Counted from the first letter of the stretch, positions 1 through 7,659 are shown. The stretch is 14,403 nucleotides of DNA from Planctomycetota bacterium (GCA_017885385.1 JAFNGF010000170.1:1-14403); one strand, 5' to 3'. A program made the numbers and translations. Notes: generated from the sequence alone by a model not told the origin.

Positions 1-1002
1 GCAGGCTTGCTAAATCTTTGTAGCGCACGCCTGCAAAAGATGCGGAACTCCAAATTCAGACCCCCAAGTGGCGGTGCGATATCGCCGGGTTCGAGACTGG
101 TCGGGAAAGTATTATGGGGCAAAAATGTCCAGATCGGGCCAAATGCCATTGTTGTAGGCCCAGCCATCATTGGCAACGAAGCTAAAATTGAGCAAGGTGC
201 GGTCATAAATTCGTCGATTATCTGCGACAGCGTGCGTGTAAGAGAGAATGAATTTATACAGAATCGCATTGTGACGGTGCTCAACCAAGAGCAGCTGACC
301 GGCGATGGAAAAAGAGATTCAAGGCATTTTTTCCACCAGAACGTAGACATAAACGGCCGGCAAGCATTCCACATCTGGCCTTTGTTTTCGTATGCTCGGA
401 CCTTGAAGCGGGTGGCTGATATTCTTGCAGCGGCGATAGTGCTGATCCTGTTTGCGCCTGTCACGCCGTTCATTGCTCTGGCGATAAAATTGACTTCGCC
501 CGGCCCGGTATTCTTCAAGGATAAGCGTCAGGGCTTACATGGAAAGGCATTTAACTGTCTGAAATTCAGGACCATGCAGGTTGGCGCCGGTGAGATACAA
601 GAAAAGCTCAGAGTCATCAGCCAGGTCGACGGCCCGCAGTTTAAGATAGCTGATGACCCCCGCATCAGTATCGTTGGCAGATTCTTGCGTGACACGTTCC
701 TCGATGAGATACCTCAATTTGTCAACGTTCTGCTCGGCCAGATGAGCGTCATCGGGCCAAGACCTTCGCCGGAATCGGAGAACACATTGTGCCCCTGGTG
801 GCGCGACGCCCGGCTTTCGGTTCGCCCGGGTATCACAGGGTTGTGGCAAGTCTGTCGAACCCGGCAGCCGGGCAAGGATTTTCAAGAATGGATACATTAC
901 GATACCGAATATGTCAGGAATCTCTCACTTCGGATGGACCTATGGATATGTTGGCAGACAGTCAAGAAAATGGCTCACGACTTCGTCAGGCAGTTTTACT
1001 GA
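1..1002 (+). CDS. Polyprenyl-phosphate sugar-phosphate transferase with N-terminal beta-helix segment (5' partial)
   Basis: Membrane enzyme expected to transfer a sugar-phosphate from a nucleotide sugar to undecaprenyl phosphate, the first step of exopolysaccharide repeat-unit assembly. The frame is open to the window edge, so the first candidate start (TTG at 7) is probably not the true start. Counting from that TTG, residues 31-80 are imperfect hexapeptide repeats (VGKVLWGKNVQIGPNAIVVG and following) typical of a left-handed beta helix, as in sugar-nucleotide synthases. A membrane segment at about 137-160 leads into the bacterial sugar transferase signatures: SPGPVFFKDKRQG (164-176), KFRTM (186-190), DPRIS..GRFLRDTFLDEIPQ with the conserved Asp-Glu pair at 233-234, MSVIGPRP (246-253) and RPGITGLWQV (273-282). 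The TPR gene starts 26 bases downstream, suggesting an operon. The upstream part may encode a nucleotidyltransferase domain; that is inference. Confidence 0.9.
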   Translation, partial: AGLLNLCSARLQKMRNSKFRPPSGGAISPGSRLVGKVLWGKNVQIGPNAIVVGPAIIGNEAKIEQGAVINSSIICDSVRVRENEFIQNRIVTVLNQEQLTGDGKRDSRHFFHQNVDINGRQAFHIWPLFSYARTLKRVADILAAAIVLILFAPVTPFIALAIKLTSPGPVFFKDKRQGLHGKAFNCLKFRTMQVGAGEIQEKLRVISQVDGPQFKIADDPRISIVGRFLRDTFLDEIPQFVNVLLGQMSVIGPRPSPESENTLCPWWRDARLSVRPGITGLWQVCRTRQPGKDFQEWIHYDTEYVRNLSLRMDLWICWQTVKKMAHDFVRQFY

Positions 1003-1028
1003 CATAGGTGGAGCGGAAAGGTTAGAAA

Positions 1029-4000
1029 ATGGCTAAAAGATACTTCAACTGGAAACTGGCAATTGTCCTGCTAATGGGCATTGTTGTTTTGGGCGTCACT
1101 GCTGTCGGCTTACGAAAGTGGCAGAGAAGCCGCAGGGCGGAAAACGCTTTGCCGGCCGGCCTGGAGGCGTACAAGCAACAGCGGTGGGAAGAAGCTGCAA
1201 GTAATCTTGGCCGGTATTTAGGTGTTAATAGAGGTGACATAAATGTACTGCTCAAGTATGCCGAGGCGCAGCTTAACATCAGACCAAGCAAACCGAACAG
1301 GGTTCAGCAGGCAATCGCAGCTTATCGGGAGGCCTTGAGGATAGATAAGAGCAACGCCGAGGCCGCCAAGCGGCTCAGTGAAATCTATCTGGCAATTGGC
1401 AGCCCCGGAGAAGCTGAACTAATCGCAAAAAGACAACTCGAAACGGATAAAGACCCTGAGCTTCGGAGGCTTTTAGCTCTGGCATTCGCTGCACAACGCA
1501 AGTTCGCTGAGGCAGCTACTGAATTGAAAAACATCATATCCGAACACCCTGACCAGATATTGGCCTACGAAATTTTGGGCCGGCTCGCAGAGCAAAGGCC
1601 GGACATTTCGCCCGAGCCGTCAGCCCATTGGTTTGACGAGGCGGTAAAGAAAAATCCCTCGGCAGCTTTGGCCTACATAACTCGCGCAGGTTTTCACTTA
1701 AGAAGCAAAGACACACCCAAAGCCATCGCCGATTTGCAGCAGGCCGAAAAACTGGATTTATCTGATAGCGATGTGAGACTGCGTCTTGCGATTGAATTCA
1801 TGAATGTCGATGTCCTGGATAAGGCAGAGGAGCATCTGGCTGCAGTGCAAGCTGCAAAGCCAACGAATCCAGCGCTTTGGCAAACCTGGGCACAATTAGC
1901 CCTGCAGTCCCAGTCGCAGGACAAAATGGCCAAGGTGGCTGATACCGGCCTCAAAGAGCTTTCTGCTTACCCGTGGGATTTTATGCCCGTGGCAGCCGAG
2001 CTATTCATTCGGGCTGGCCAATTGGACCGGGCTACCGAATGCATCGCCAAGCTGCGTCAAAAGGATATCCTGCCGGAGGAGACTGTTGCCTTTTTTGAAG
2101 GTCTTATAGCCGATCAAAAAGGACAAACGCTTGAAGCGGTCAGATTATGGCGGCGGGCAGCCCAGTCGGGCAACAAATTTCCACAAGTCAGGCTGGGATT
2201 AGCCTCGGCCCTGTCACGGTTAGGTGACACGCAGTCGGCGCTGCGAGAGCTGCGTTCGCTGGTTTCTGAAAGGCCGGAAAACTTTGCCGGACGCATAGCC
2301 CTTGTCAGGCTATTAGCTCGGACTGGAAACTGGGCCCAAGTGGCGGAGCAAGCTCGCAGAGCGGCGGAACTGTCGCCGGGCAGTCTTGAGGCTAAGTTGC
2401 ATGATTGGCGAGCCCAGCTATACCTGCTGGCGATGCAGCCAACCCCTCCGACTGCCAAAATGTGGCAGGAAATAGAAAAGCAACTGGCCTCGCTGGAGAA
2501 AGCCACCGAAGGTGCCGCCGATGTGAAGCTTTTGCAGTTCCAGCTCGCGATGCAGCAAGACGATTTTGCCCGTGCAGGGACGCTCTTGGCCCAATTGAAG
2601 CAAGAGGGTTCCAACCAGCCCGCCGCGGCGGGCCAGCCGGCAATTGTCTTGGCCGAAGCTGAGCTGCTTGCTGCCCAGGAGAAGCTGGATGAGGCCATAG
2701 CAACGCTCAAGCAAGCCATCAAGAACTTTCCTGAAGCTGTTGAGCCGGTCACTTATCTTGCGATCCTGCTGGATCGACAGGGCAAGCGTGAAGAATGCGA
2801 GACAATCCTCAGTGATGCGTCGGTGAGGATAGGCCAACCTGCCACGCAACGGGACCTGGCTTTGCTTCTTGCTCAGTTTTACGTTCAATGGAACAAGCCG
2901 GATAAAGCGTACGAATTGGTGAAAAACCTGGCGGGAAAGCTGCCCCAGGATATTCCTCTTAAACGGCGGCTCCTTGCGTGCGAGCAAGTCATCAAAGACC
3001 CGGCAAAAGCCCAGCAGCTCGTCAATGAGATAAAAGCGATTGAGGGCGAGGATGGCTGGCAATGGCGATATGAACAGGCAAGACTCTGGTTCGCCGGAGC
3101 AGATTTCAAGCAGTTCTATACTCAGATAACGTCACTGCTGCAGGAGAATCTGCTATCGAATCCTGAGGATCAGGCCAGCCGGGCGCTGCTGGCGGCAGCA
3201 TACGATCGAGCCGGTGAGCTGCGATTGGCCGTATCCACCTACCAGGAGGCCCTAAGTCGGTCCCCAGACGACCTTCGCATAATCATTCCGTACGTGGCTG
3301 CACTTTCCAGAGCCGGAGAAAATAGCCAGGCAGACGAAATTCTGCTCCGGGCCTCCCAGCAAAAGCTACAGCACCCCAGCCTTCAAGTACTGCAGCTGCA
3401 GAGTTACTTGCGGCATGGCGAGCTGGCTTCAGCTTCGGACATACTGGAAGACCTTTTTACAAACGATCCGAATAACCGTGCGGCATGTCTATCTCTGGCA
3501 CTACTAAAAATGCAGCAAAACAAGTTTGACGAGGCGGAGCCGCTGCTAAACAAACTGAAAGCCCAGGAGCCAAATTCGCTGGCGGTGGCCTCTGCGCAAA
3601 TCAAGATGAACATTCTCCGGAAAAAACCTCAGGAAGCGATAAGACTGTGCGATGAAATTGTAAATAACCTCAAGAACGCTTCCGCGTATATTCTGCGAGC
3701 AAGAGCAAACACTGAGCTGGGCCAAGCCGATAAGGCTATAGAAGACCTTGACCGCGCCACCAGTATTGAACCTAACAGCATCGAAGCGTGGACGGCAAAA
3801 AGTGACTTCTACCGTTCTGCGGGCCAATCCGACAAGGCAGTCGATTGTCTGCAGCAGGCGATGTCTTTGGCTCCGGATAACATTCAAATCCAGAAACGCG
3901 TTATTCCGCTTCTGTTAGGGTCTGCCGATAGAGGCAAAGTCCAACAGGGCAAAGCCCTTCTGGACAAAGCACTCCAGTCAAGTCCCACGGATATTGACCT

Positions 4001-5231
4001 ACGGCTGTTCAAGGCCCGGTCGCTGCTGGGCGAAGGAACGGCTCCGGCGATCGCAAATGCCGAAAAAATCCTTCTACAGATAACCGAACAGCAACCGCAA
4101 ATCAGCGAGGCCTGGCTCCTATTGGGAGAGATCTCCCTAAGCCGAGGAGAACCCGCCAAAGCTGCGGATGCTGCTATGCGAGGCCTCACGCACAGACGCA
4201 ACGACAGGGCCTTGCTGCTTTTGAAAGCCAGCGCTGATGCCGCACGGTCACCTATCTTCGCGATTCCTACACTTAAGGCTCTATATGAGCTTGACCCCAA
4301 TGATGTCGATATTGCAGTACGGTTGGCAAGAACATACATGGCCGCAGGCCAAGCCGAAAATGCGGTCAAGCTTCTGCAGAAACGCCCCGCCTCATCCGGC
4401 AATACTCTGGAACAAAGAAGATTAAATACTGCTCTGGCCGTAGCCTTGTACAGAAATGGCAACAAAGAGGAAGCCCAGAAAAAACTGGACCTCCTGGCTC
4501 AGGCTGACCCCAATGACTCTTCGCCGTTATTAGCACAAGTCCAACTGTTTCAGGAGGATCAACTCTGGAGTCAGCTAAATGATACGGTCGCTCAGTGGCT
4601 GCAAAATCACCCAGCGGATGTTAATACACCGATTACCATCGCTGGGAGACTGGCCGTCACCGAAGACAGGCAGGCAAAAAAAATATCCGAAGATTTACTT
4701 CGCCACGTTCTGGAACGCAGCCCCAGCAATCTGGCTGCTATGACCACGCTTGCTATGCTATTGCAGACACTGGGACGCCAGACAGAATCAGCCGAACTAT
4801 ATCGGCACGTTCTTGAACTCAATCCTGATAATGTGATCGTTATCAACAATCTTGCCTGGATAATGTGCGAGGAACAGGGAGAATACCAACAGGCGCTTGC
4901 TCTTGCCGAGAAGGGCCTGAAGATAGCCCCGCAGTACATCGATCTTCTCGATACTCGCGGGATGATACACTACCGGCTTGGCCAACTCGAAAAGGCCATT
5001 GCCGACTTCACCAAGTGTCTGGAGCTTTATCTTGATACAGCGCCGGCAAAAGTCGCCTCACGTTTTCACCTGGCAAGAGCCCTAAACAGGAATGGGCAGC
5101 CCACCGAGGCGCTCAAACAGTTGAAGTTGAACCAAGCTTTAGACCTTCACAAGCAAATCGGAGGATTATCACCTGCAGACCTGGCCGAGGCCCAGCGTCT
5201 GCTCGAACAGTTACAGAAGAAGGGTAGCTGA
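1029..5231 (+). CDS. Giant membrane-anchored TPR protein (PrsT-like, exopolysaccharide/PEP-CTERM associated)
   Basis: A 1400-residue protein built almost wholly of tetratricopeptide repeats, expected to be a scaffold rather than an enzyme. The start ATG follows a purine-rich AGGTGGAG/GGAAAGG stretch. The N-terminus is K-R-Y-F-N-W-K, then one membrane segment (about 10-28) and an R-K-W-Q-R-S-R-R stop-transfer, so a single N-terminal anchor is likely, though topology was not computed. Many 34-residue helical pairs are visible, for example A-I-A-A-Y-R-E-A-L-R-I-D (near 92), A-I-E-D-L-D-R-A-T-S-I-E-P-N-S (near 905) and Y-R-H-V-L-E-L-N-P-D-N (near 1260), ending in a Gln/Leu-rich tail. PEP-CTERM/exosortase loci encode a large TPR protein (PrsT, around 900 residues as I recall it), and a neighbouring sugar transferase fits that context. 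This one is much longer, so orthology is not certain. No internal stop or frameshift was seen. Confidence 0.88.
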   Translation: MAKRYFNWKLAIVLLMGIVVLGVTAVGLRKWQRSRRAENALPAGLEAYKQQRWEEAASNLGRYLGVNRGDINVLLKYAEAQLNIRPSKPNRVQQAIAAYREALRIDKSNAEAAKRLSEIYLAIGSPGEAELIAKRQLETDKDPELRRLLALAFAAQRKFAEAATELKNIISEHPDQILAYEILGRLAEQRPDISPEPSAHWFDEAVKKNPSAALAYITRAGFHLRSKDTPKAIADLQQAEKLDLSDSDVRLRLAIEFMNVDVLDKAEEHLAAVQAAKPTNPALWQTWAQLALQSQSQDKMAKVADTGLKELSAYPWDFMPVAAELFIRAGQLDRATECIAKLRQKDILPEETVAFFEGLIADQKGQTLEAVRLWRRAAQSGNKFPQVRLGLASALSRLGDTQSALRELRSLVSERPENFAGRIALVRLLARTGNWAQVAEQARRAAELSPGSLEAKLHDWRAQLYLLAMQPTPPTAKMWQEIEKQLASLEKATEGAADVKLLQFQLAMQQDDFARAGTLLAQLKQEGSNQPAAAGQPAIVLAEAELLAAQEKLDEAIATLKQAIKNFPEAVEPVTYLAILLDRQGKREECETILSDASVRIGQPATQRDLALLLAQFYVQWNKPDKAYELVKNLAGKLPQDIPLKRRLLACEQVIKDPAKAQQLVNEIKAIEGEDGWQWRYEQARLWFAGADFKQFYTQITSLLQENLLSNPEDQASRALLAAAYDRAGELRLAVSTYQEALSRSPDDLRIIIPYVAALSRAGENSQADEILLRASQQKLQHPSLQVLQLQSYLRHGELASASDILEDLFTNDPNNRAACLSLALLKMQQNKFDEAEPLLNKLKAQEPNSLAVASAQIKMNILRKKPQEAIRLCDEIVNNLKNASAYILRARANTELGQADKAIEDLDRATSIEPNSIEAWTAKSDFYRSAGQSDKAVDCLQQAMSLAPDNIQIQKRVIPLLLGSADRGKVQQGKALLDKALQSSPTDIDLRLFKARSLLGEGTAPAIANAEKILLQITEQQPQISEAWLLLGEISLSRGEPAKAADAAMRGLTHRRNDRALLLLKASADAARSPIFAIPTLKALYELDPNDVDIAVRLARTYMAAGQAENAVKLLQKRPASSGNTLEQRRLNTALAVALYRNGNKEEAQKKLDLLAQADPNDSSPLLAQVQLFQEDQLWSQLNDTVAQWLQNHPADVNTPITIAGRLAVTEDRQAKKISEDLLRHVLERSPSNLAAMTTLAMLLQTLGRQTESAELYRHVLELNPDNVIVINNLAWIMCEEQGEYQQALALAEKGLKIAPQYIDLLDTRGMIHYRLGQLEKAIADFTKCLELYLDTAPAKVASRFHLARALNRNGQPTEALKQLKLNQALDLHKQIGGLSPADLAEAQRLLEQLQKKGS

Positions 5232-5232
5232 C

Positions 5233-5583
5233 ATGTCTGGAGCCCCCCGGTCGGCGCCGGAATTCGCACGACAAGACGGCGTTTCTTACGCAGACCTGAA
5301 GCTGATGCTGCTTGACAAAAAGCAGTGGTCCTACGTGCAAAGGCGGTACGAGCTTACGCCGCGTGAACGGCAAATAGCCGAGCTTATTTGCCAGGGCCTG
5401 CGAAACGGCAATATTGCCAAGTCTCTTCGCATAAAGCCCGGCACGGTAAAAACCCACACAAGAAACATCTACCGAAAGGTGCGCGTCAAAAGCAAAATCG
5501 GCATGCTATTGACGTTTGTTACCGATGTGAGAGTAATTCCTGCCGAGTACAACCACACCCTGGCAACGGGCCTTCCAGATTAG
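5233..5583 (+). CDS. Short LuxR/GerE-family helix-turn-helix regulator
   Basis: A 116-residue DNA-binding protein with a C-terminal LuxR-type HTH at about residues 40-97. It reads Y-E-L-T-P-R-E-R-Q-I-A-E-L-I-C-Q-G-L, then N-I-A-K-S-L and the recognition-helix stretch K-P-G-T-V-K-T-H-T-R-N-I-Y-R-K. The canonical T-x-x-E-R-x-V/I and G-T-V-K-x-H signatures are present. The 39-residue N-terminus is too short for a receiver or autoinducer-binding domain, so this is an HTH-only regulator. The ATG lies one base after the TPR stop, so translation is probably coupled and the two genes cotranscribed. A role in controlling the exopolysaccharide or PEP-CTERM genes is inference from position. The sensor that would feed it is not visible. 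Confidence 0.88.
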   Translation: MSGAPRSAPEFARQDGVSYADLKLMLLDKKQWSYVQRRYELTPRERQIAELICQGLRNGNIAKSLRIKPGTVKTHTRNIYRKVRVKSKIGMLLTFVTDVRVIPAEYNHTLATGLPD

Positions 5584-5902
5584 ATATAGCCTGTCTGTAC
5601 AGGCCCTCAGCTCATAGTTCCCGCCAGTCGGGCACACCAAACATCCTTCCCACCATAGGGCCACCCCCCCGAGCATACCAGCGGTGCTTGTAAATCCTTG
5701 CGCCTAATCGAATTATACACAAGCACGCCCGCGATATACCCCTTTGGATGTATACCTGAAGGCGTAGGCGCTTATTTTTTCAGGCGCGATAGCTGTTTGG
5801 CCAATAATCCGGCAGCTAATTAAGTAGTTCTACGTATTTTTGGCAATTTTTTTACTTTTTTTGGTTTTTTCCTTGATTTGGAAGGCCCGTTCTGGTAAAA
5901 AT
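5584..5902. other. Intergenic stretch with short hairpins and a T-rich tract
   Basis: No supported gene. A 6-bp stem with a 4-base loop (GCCTGT-CTGT-ACAGGC) at 5589-5604 directly follows the LuxR stop but has no T tract, so it is at best a weak terminator. CCTGAA (5755-5760) and TTCAGG (5779-5784) form another short inverted pair. The plus strand is strongly T-rich at about 5836-5872, just before the leader of the next gene. Confidence 0.6.
5873..5901 (+). promoter_or_regulatory. Possible sigma-70-type promoter for the leader
   Basis: TTGATT at 5873-5878 and TAAAAA at 5896-5901 are separated by 17 bases, a normal spacing for a housekeeping promoter. The -10 match is weak and the preceding T-rich DNA makes chance matches likely. 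If it is used, transcription would start close to the first tiny leader ORF. Confidence 0.25.
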
Positions 5903-5974
5903 ATGAAAATGTACCTCCGTAAGGAGGAGGCCATCCACAATCAGTCTGCTGAGGAGAGGTGGCCGGCAACATAG
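5903..5974 (+). CDS. Leader ORF 1 (23 codons)
   Basis: Tiny ORF beginning M-K-M-Y-L-R-K-E-E and ending A-E-E-R-W-P-A-T then TAG. The codons for Y-L-R-K-E-E lie over the first GNRA-capped hairpin, and the codons for E-E-R (GAG GAG AGG) form a purine-rich Shine-Dalgarno-like stretch. It is in the same frame as leader ORF 2 and the 6017 gene. GGAAGG at 5880-5885 is too far upstream for a good ribosome site. The sequence may instead be conserved as RNA structure; whether it is translated is unknown. Confidence 0.3.
   Translation: MKMYLRKEEAIHNQSAEERWPAT
5914..5927 (+). promoter_or_regulatory. Leader hairpin 1, CCTCC-GTAA-GGAGG
   Basis: Perfect 5-bp stem closed by a GTAA (GNRA) loop. The 5' arm CCTCC is itself an anti-Shine-Dalgarno sequence and pairs with GGAGG. 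A second purine block (GAGGAGAGG, 5951-5959) downstream could compete for the same arm. Confidence 0.45.
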
Positions 5975-5980
5975 TTTCCG

Positions 5981-6010
5981 ATGATGAAGTGTCTCCGTGA
6001 GGAGAGGTGA
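5981..6010 (+). CDS. Leader ORF 2 (9 codons)
   Basis: Reads M-M-K-C-L-R-E-E-R then TGA at 6008-6010. It starts six bases after the stop of leader ORF 1 and ends six bases before the ATG at 6017. Its C-L-R-E-E-R codons coincide with hairpin 2, so a ribosome translating it would open that hairpin and expose the Shine-Dalgarno of the 6017 gene. L-R-x-E-E recurs in leader ORF 1. Too short to judge by coding statistics. Confidence 0.3.
   Translation: MMKCLREER
5992..6007 (+). promoter_or_regulatory. Leader hairpin 2 containing the Shine-Dalgarno of the 6017 gene
   Basis: TCTCC (5992-5996), GTGA loop (5997-6000) and GGAGA (6001-6005) form a perfect GNRA-capped hairpin. Its 3' arm is the start of GGAGAGG, the ribosome-binding site nine bases before the ATG at 6017. 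This arrangement would lower initiation unless the stem is melted, for example by translation of leader ORF 2. Confidence 0.5.
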
Positions 6011-6016
6011 ATTCCG

Positions 6017-6916
6017 ATGCACAAAGCCAGTAAATGGCTGACTGTACTCCTGTCAATTTCTATGGCTACGGCTGCATACGCCGCGCCGACGGCAATCGCG
6101 GAGCGTCCCGCTGCCGCGGTTTGCACTTTACGCCCCAGTGACTATGCTGATACTCCTGCCGCTGCGGCCAATGTCACTGAGGTCGCCGAAGCCTCCAACT
6201 GTCACCTTGCAAATATCGCCCATGAGCTTCTAAAGCCGCCTGGTGATTCGATAGATTCGCCCGTACCGGCTGTTGCAGCAACTTCTTTGCCAGCGGTTCC
6301 TGGTGCGCTTTTTATGGGACTCACGGGCTTTCTTTGCGTGTCACTGGTTAGGGATCGAAAGCTCTGGATAGCGGCATTGGCCGGCCTATTGTGGGCAGGC
6401 CAGGCAGGAGTCACGGTGCTGCCACAAGTGGCTCACCACCTGGCCGGTAGAAGACACGCCACGCAGTGTTTTTCGCCGAACGTCGCTTATGTCCCCACAC
6501 TTGACCACTCGGATCGCCCGCGAAGCCTGTCCCGAGCGAAGTCGAGGGATCGAGACATCGAAGGGACGCGGTATATATGTTTACTGCGTTATCTGGCTGG
6601 AATACCTGATGGGTCACTGCAGTCTACGTCATTGCGAGCGCAGCGAAGCAATCTGAGGAATCAACGCAATACGCAATACGACATACGACATACGAGCAAA
6701 TCGCTTCAATTCGCGTTGGCGAGGTTGTACGCTTACATTTTATGCGCAAGCAATTGCTTGGTGTATATAACCAAGAGGCATGCCTATTTTTCACCCGCAT
6801 TTATCTTTGAGAACTTGGCCCGCGGCCCGCCCTCTCAAACCTGGAAAAGATTCTTTCTTTTGCGCAACTTTGACTTACAAAGTGTATTCGCGAAGACACT
6901 TTTCAGGCTTCTGTAG
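6017..6916 (+). CDS. Exported membrane protein of unknown function, interrupted in frame by repeat DNA
   Basis: A 299-residue ORF with strong Shine-Dalgarno GGAGAGG. Residues 1-23 are a signal peptide (H-K-A-S-K-W, then a hydrophobic core ending A-Y-A-A-P). An Ala-rich linker follows, then P-A-V-P-G-A-L-F-M-G plus a membrane segment and V-R-D-R-K (92-115), resembling a PEP-CTERM-like anchor. A second hydrophobic stretch (118-137) comes next. From about residue 165 the frame crosses dispersed repeats: R-A-K-S-R-D-R-D at 173-180 and L-R-A-Q-R-S-N-L through Q-Y-D-I-R-H-T at 206-226. The flanking parts (G-T-R-Y-I-C-L-L-R-Y-L-A-G-I-P at 183-197; Y-F-S-P-A-F-I-F-E-N-L about 258-268) still look protein-like and remind me of a planctomycete hypothetical family. 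Either repeats were inserted in frame, or a shorter protein reads through. Function not recognised. Confidence 0.6.
   Translation: MHKASKWLTVLLSISMATAAYAAPTAIAERPAAAVCTLRPSDYADTPAAAANVTEVAEASNCHLANIAHELLKPPGDSIDSPVPAVAATSLPAVPGALFMGLTGFLCVSLVRDRKLWIAALAGLLWAGQAGVTVLPQVAHHLAGRRHATQCFSPNVAYVPTLDHSDRPRSLSRAKSRDRDIEGTRYICLLRYLAGIPDGSLQSTSLRAQRSNLRNQRNTQYDIRHTSKSLQFALARLYAYILCASNCLVYITKRHAYFSPAFIFENLARGPPSQTWKRFFLLRNFDLQSVFAKTLFRLL
6525..6548 (+). repeat. Dispersed repeat A, left copy
   Basis: A 24-base unit (GCCTGTCCCGAGCGAAG continuing GTCGAGGG without its first G) lies in frame inside the 6017 ORF. It matches, in inverted orientation, 9296-9319 at 22 of 24 bases. Typical of short intergenic repeats rather than coding DNA. 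Confidence 0.7.
6631..6652 (+). repeat. REP-like palindromic unit
   Basis: ATTGC (6631-6635) and GCAAT (6648-6652) flank GAGCGCAGCGAA, giving a small imperfect palindrome. It resembles intergenic repeats I associate with metagenomic genomes, but lies inside the 6017 frame. Only one copy is seen in this window. Confidence 0.5.
6674..6694 (+). repeat. Dispersed repeat B, left copy
   Basis: A 21-base unit with CAATACG and tandem ACATACG motifs. A perfect inverted copy lies at 9502-9522. Here it encodes Q-Y-D-I-R-H-T within the 6017 ORF. Confidence 0.75.
6879..6902 (+). terminator. Weak hairpin at the 3' end of the 6017 gene
   Basis: AAAGTGT (6879-6885) and ACACTTT (6896-6902) form a 7-bp stem with a 10-base loop, followed by TTCAGG. 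It lies within the last codons of the ORF and has only a short T run, so its terminator role is uncertain. Confidence 0.3.
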
Positions 6917-7000
6917 ATTAGGAAAAATGGATTCAGAAAAAAAGCTAGCTTAAGTCGTAAAAGATCATAAGTAAAAATTGATACATGAGGAGAAAGAAAA

Positions 7001-7621
7001 ATGAAAAAGATAATGTTAACACTCGTACTATGCGGCCTGCTGGCAACACCGGTTCTGGCTGAGCCTACGTTATATAATTTACCGGATGGGACGGATGCAT
7101 ACTGGAGCATCAGCCCGCTTACAAACCAAATGGGTGCCAAGATTGAGCTGGAGAATGCTGCTTGGGCAGGAACCAACAGCTTTGGATTGTACGATATGGC
7201 CGATAAGAACAATAAACTCTTGGTGTTTTCTGGCCTAGATGCTCCTGGTGCTCGTGCCACGGTATGGGTCACTGGCACATCTTTTGCAACTTATAATCCG
7301 GCTCTTGTGGATTCTGCTACGTTTGCCGGAAGTGCATTTGGATTTTACCTGGATTCAAGTACTGAATCTGCCGGCGGAGTGTTTTATAGCGATACACTTT
7401 TAAATGCGGACGGCTATGACCATATGATCGCTGGTGTGTATATACCAGGTGCTGATTATCGATTGAGCTGGGAAGACCAATATGGCGGCGGAGATAACAG
7501 TTACGAAAATTTTGTTGCTAACGTCGAATCCGTAAGCCCAATTCCTGCACCCGGTGCTATTTTGCTCGGCAGCATTGGTATCGCCCTTGTCGGCTGGCTG
7601 AAAAGACGCAGAACGCTTTAA
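7001..7621 (+). CDS. PEP-CTERM sorted protein with DUF4114-like domain
   Basis: A 206-residue exported protein, predicted to be processed by an exosortase and placed on or outside the cell surface. GAGGAG lies eight bases before the ATG. The signal peptide is residues 1-20 (M-K-K-I-M..V-L-A, cleaved before E-P-T). The central part has DUF4114 hallmarks: F-Y-S-D-T-L-L-N-A-D-G-Y-D-H-M (128-142) and W-E-D-Q-Y-G-G-G-D-N-S-Y-E-N-F (157-171). The Asp/Gly-rich motif of that family may bind calcium, which is inference. The sorting tail at 181-206 is I-P-A-P-G-A-I-L-L-G, a hydrophobic segment, then K-R-R-R-T-L. First of three PEP-CTERM genes in a row. Its ligand is unknown. Confidence 0.88.
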   Translation: MKKIMLTLVLCGLLATPVLAEPTLYNLPDGTDAYWSISPLTNQMGAKIELENAAWAGTNSFGLYDMADKNNKLLVFSGLDAPGARATVWVTGTSFATYNPALVDSATFAGSAFGFYLDSSTESAGGVFYSDTLLNADGYDHMIAGVYIPGADYRLSWEDQYGGGDNSYENFVANVESVSPIPAPGAILLGSIGIALVGWLKRRRTL

Positions 7622-7642
7622 TGTGACAGAAACGAAGAGTTA

Positions 7643-7659
7643 GAGTTTTTGGAAAACTC
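7643..7659 (+). terminator. Short AT-rich hairpin between PEP-CTERM genes
   Basis: GAGTTTT (7643-7649) and AAAACTC (7653-7659) pair across a TGG loop shortly after the stop at 7621. No clear T tract follows, so it may be a weak attenuator or RNA-stabilising stem. Confidence 0.3.

Noticed and set aside
2418..3062. Minus-strand 214-codon ORF inside the TPR gene
   Set aside because: It overlaps a clear TPR coding region and shows no domain or ribosome site; a codon-bias shadow. The same applies to the other antisense ORFs in this gene.
5795..5816. Sigma-54 promoter
   Set aside because: TTGGCC and GGCA occur in order, but the GG-to-GC spacing is one base too long and the consensus is poor.
5903..6010. 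Cyclic-di-GMP (GEMM) or other known riboswitch
   Set aside because: GNRA hairpins and a regulatory position suggested it, but the conserved core of that class is not found; the hairpins are simple ribosome-site stems.
6674..6694. CRISPR-like repeats
   Set aside because: Only two distant inverted copies plus short tandem motifs; no regularly spaced direct repeats and no cas genes.
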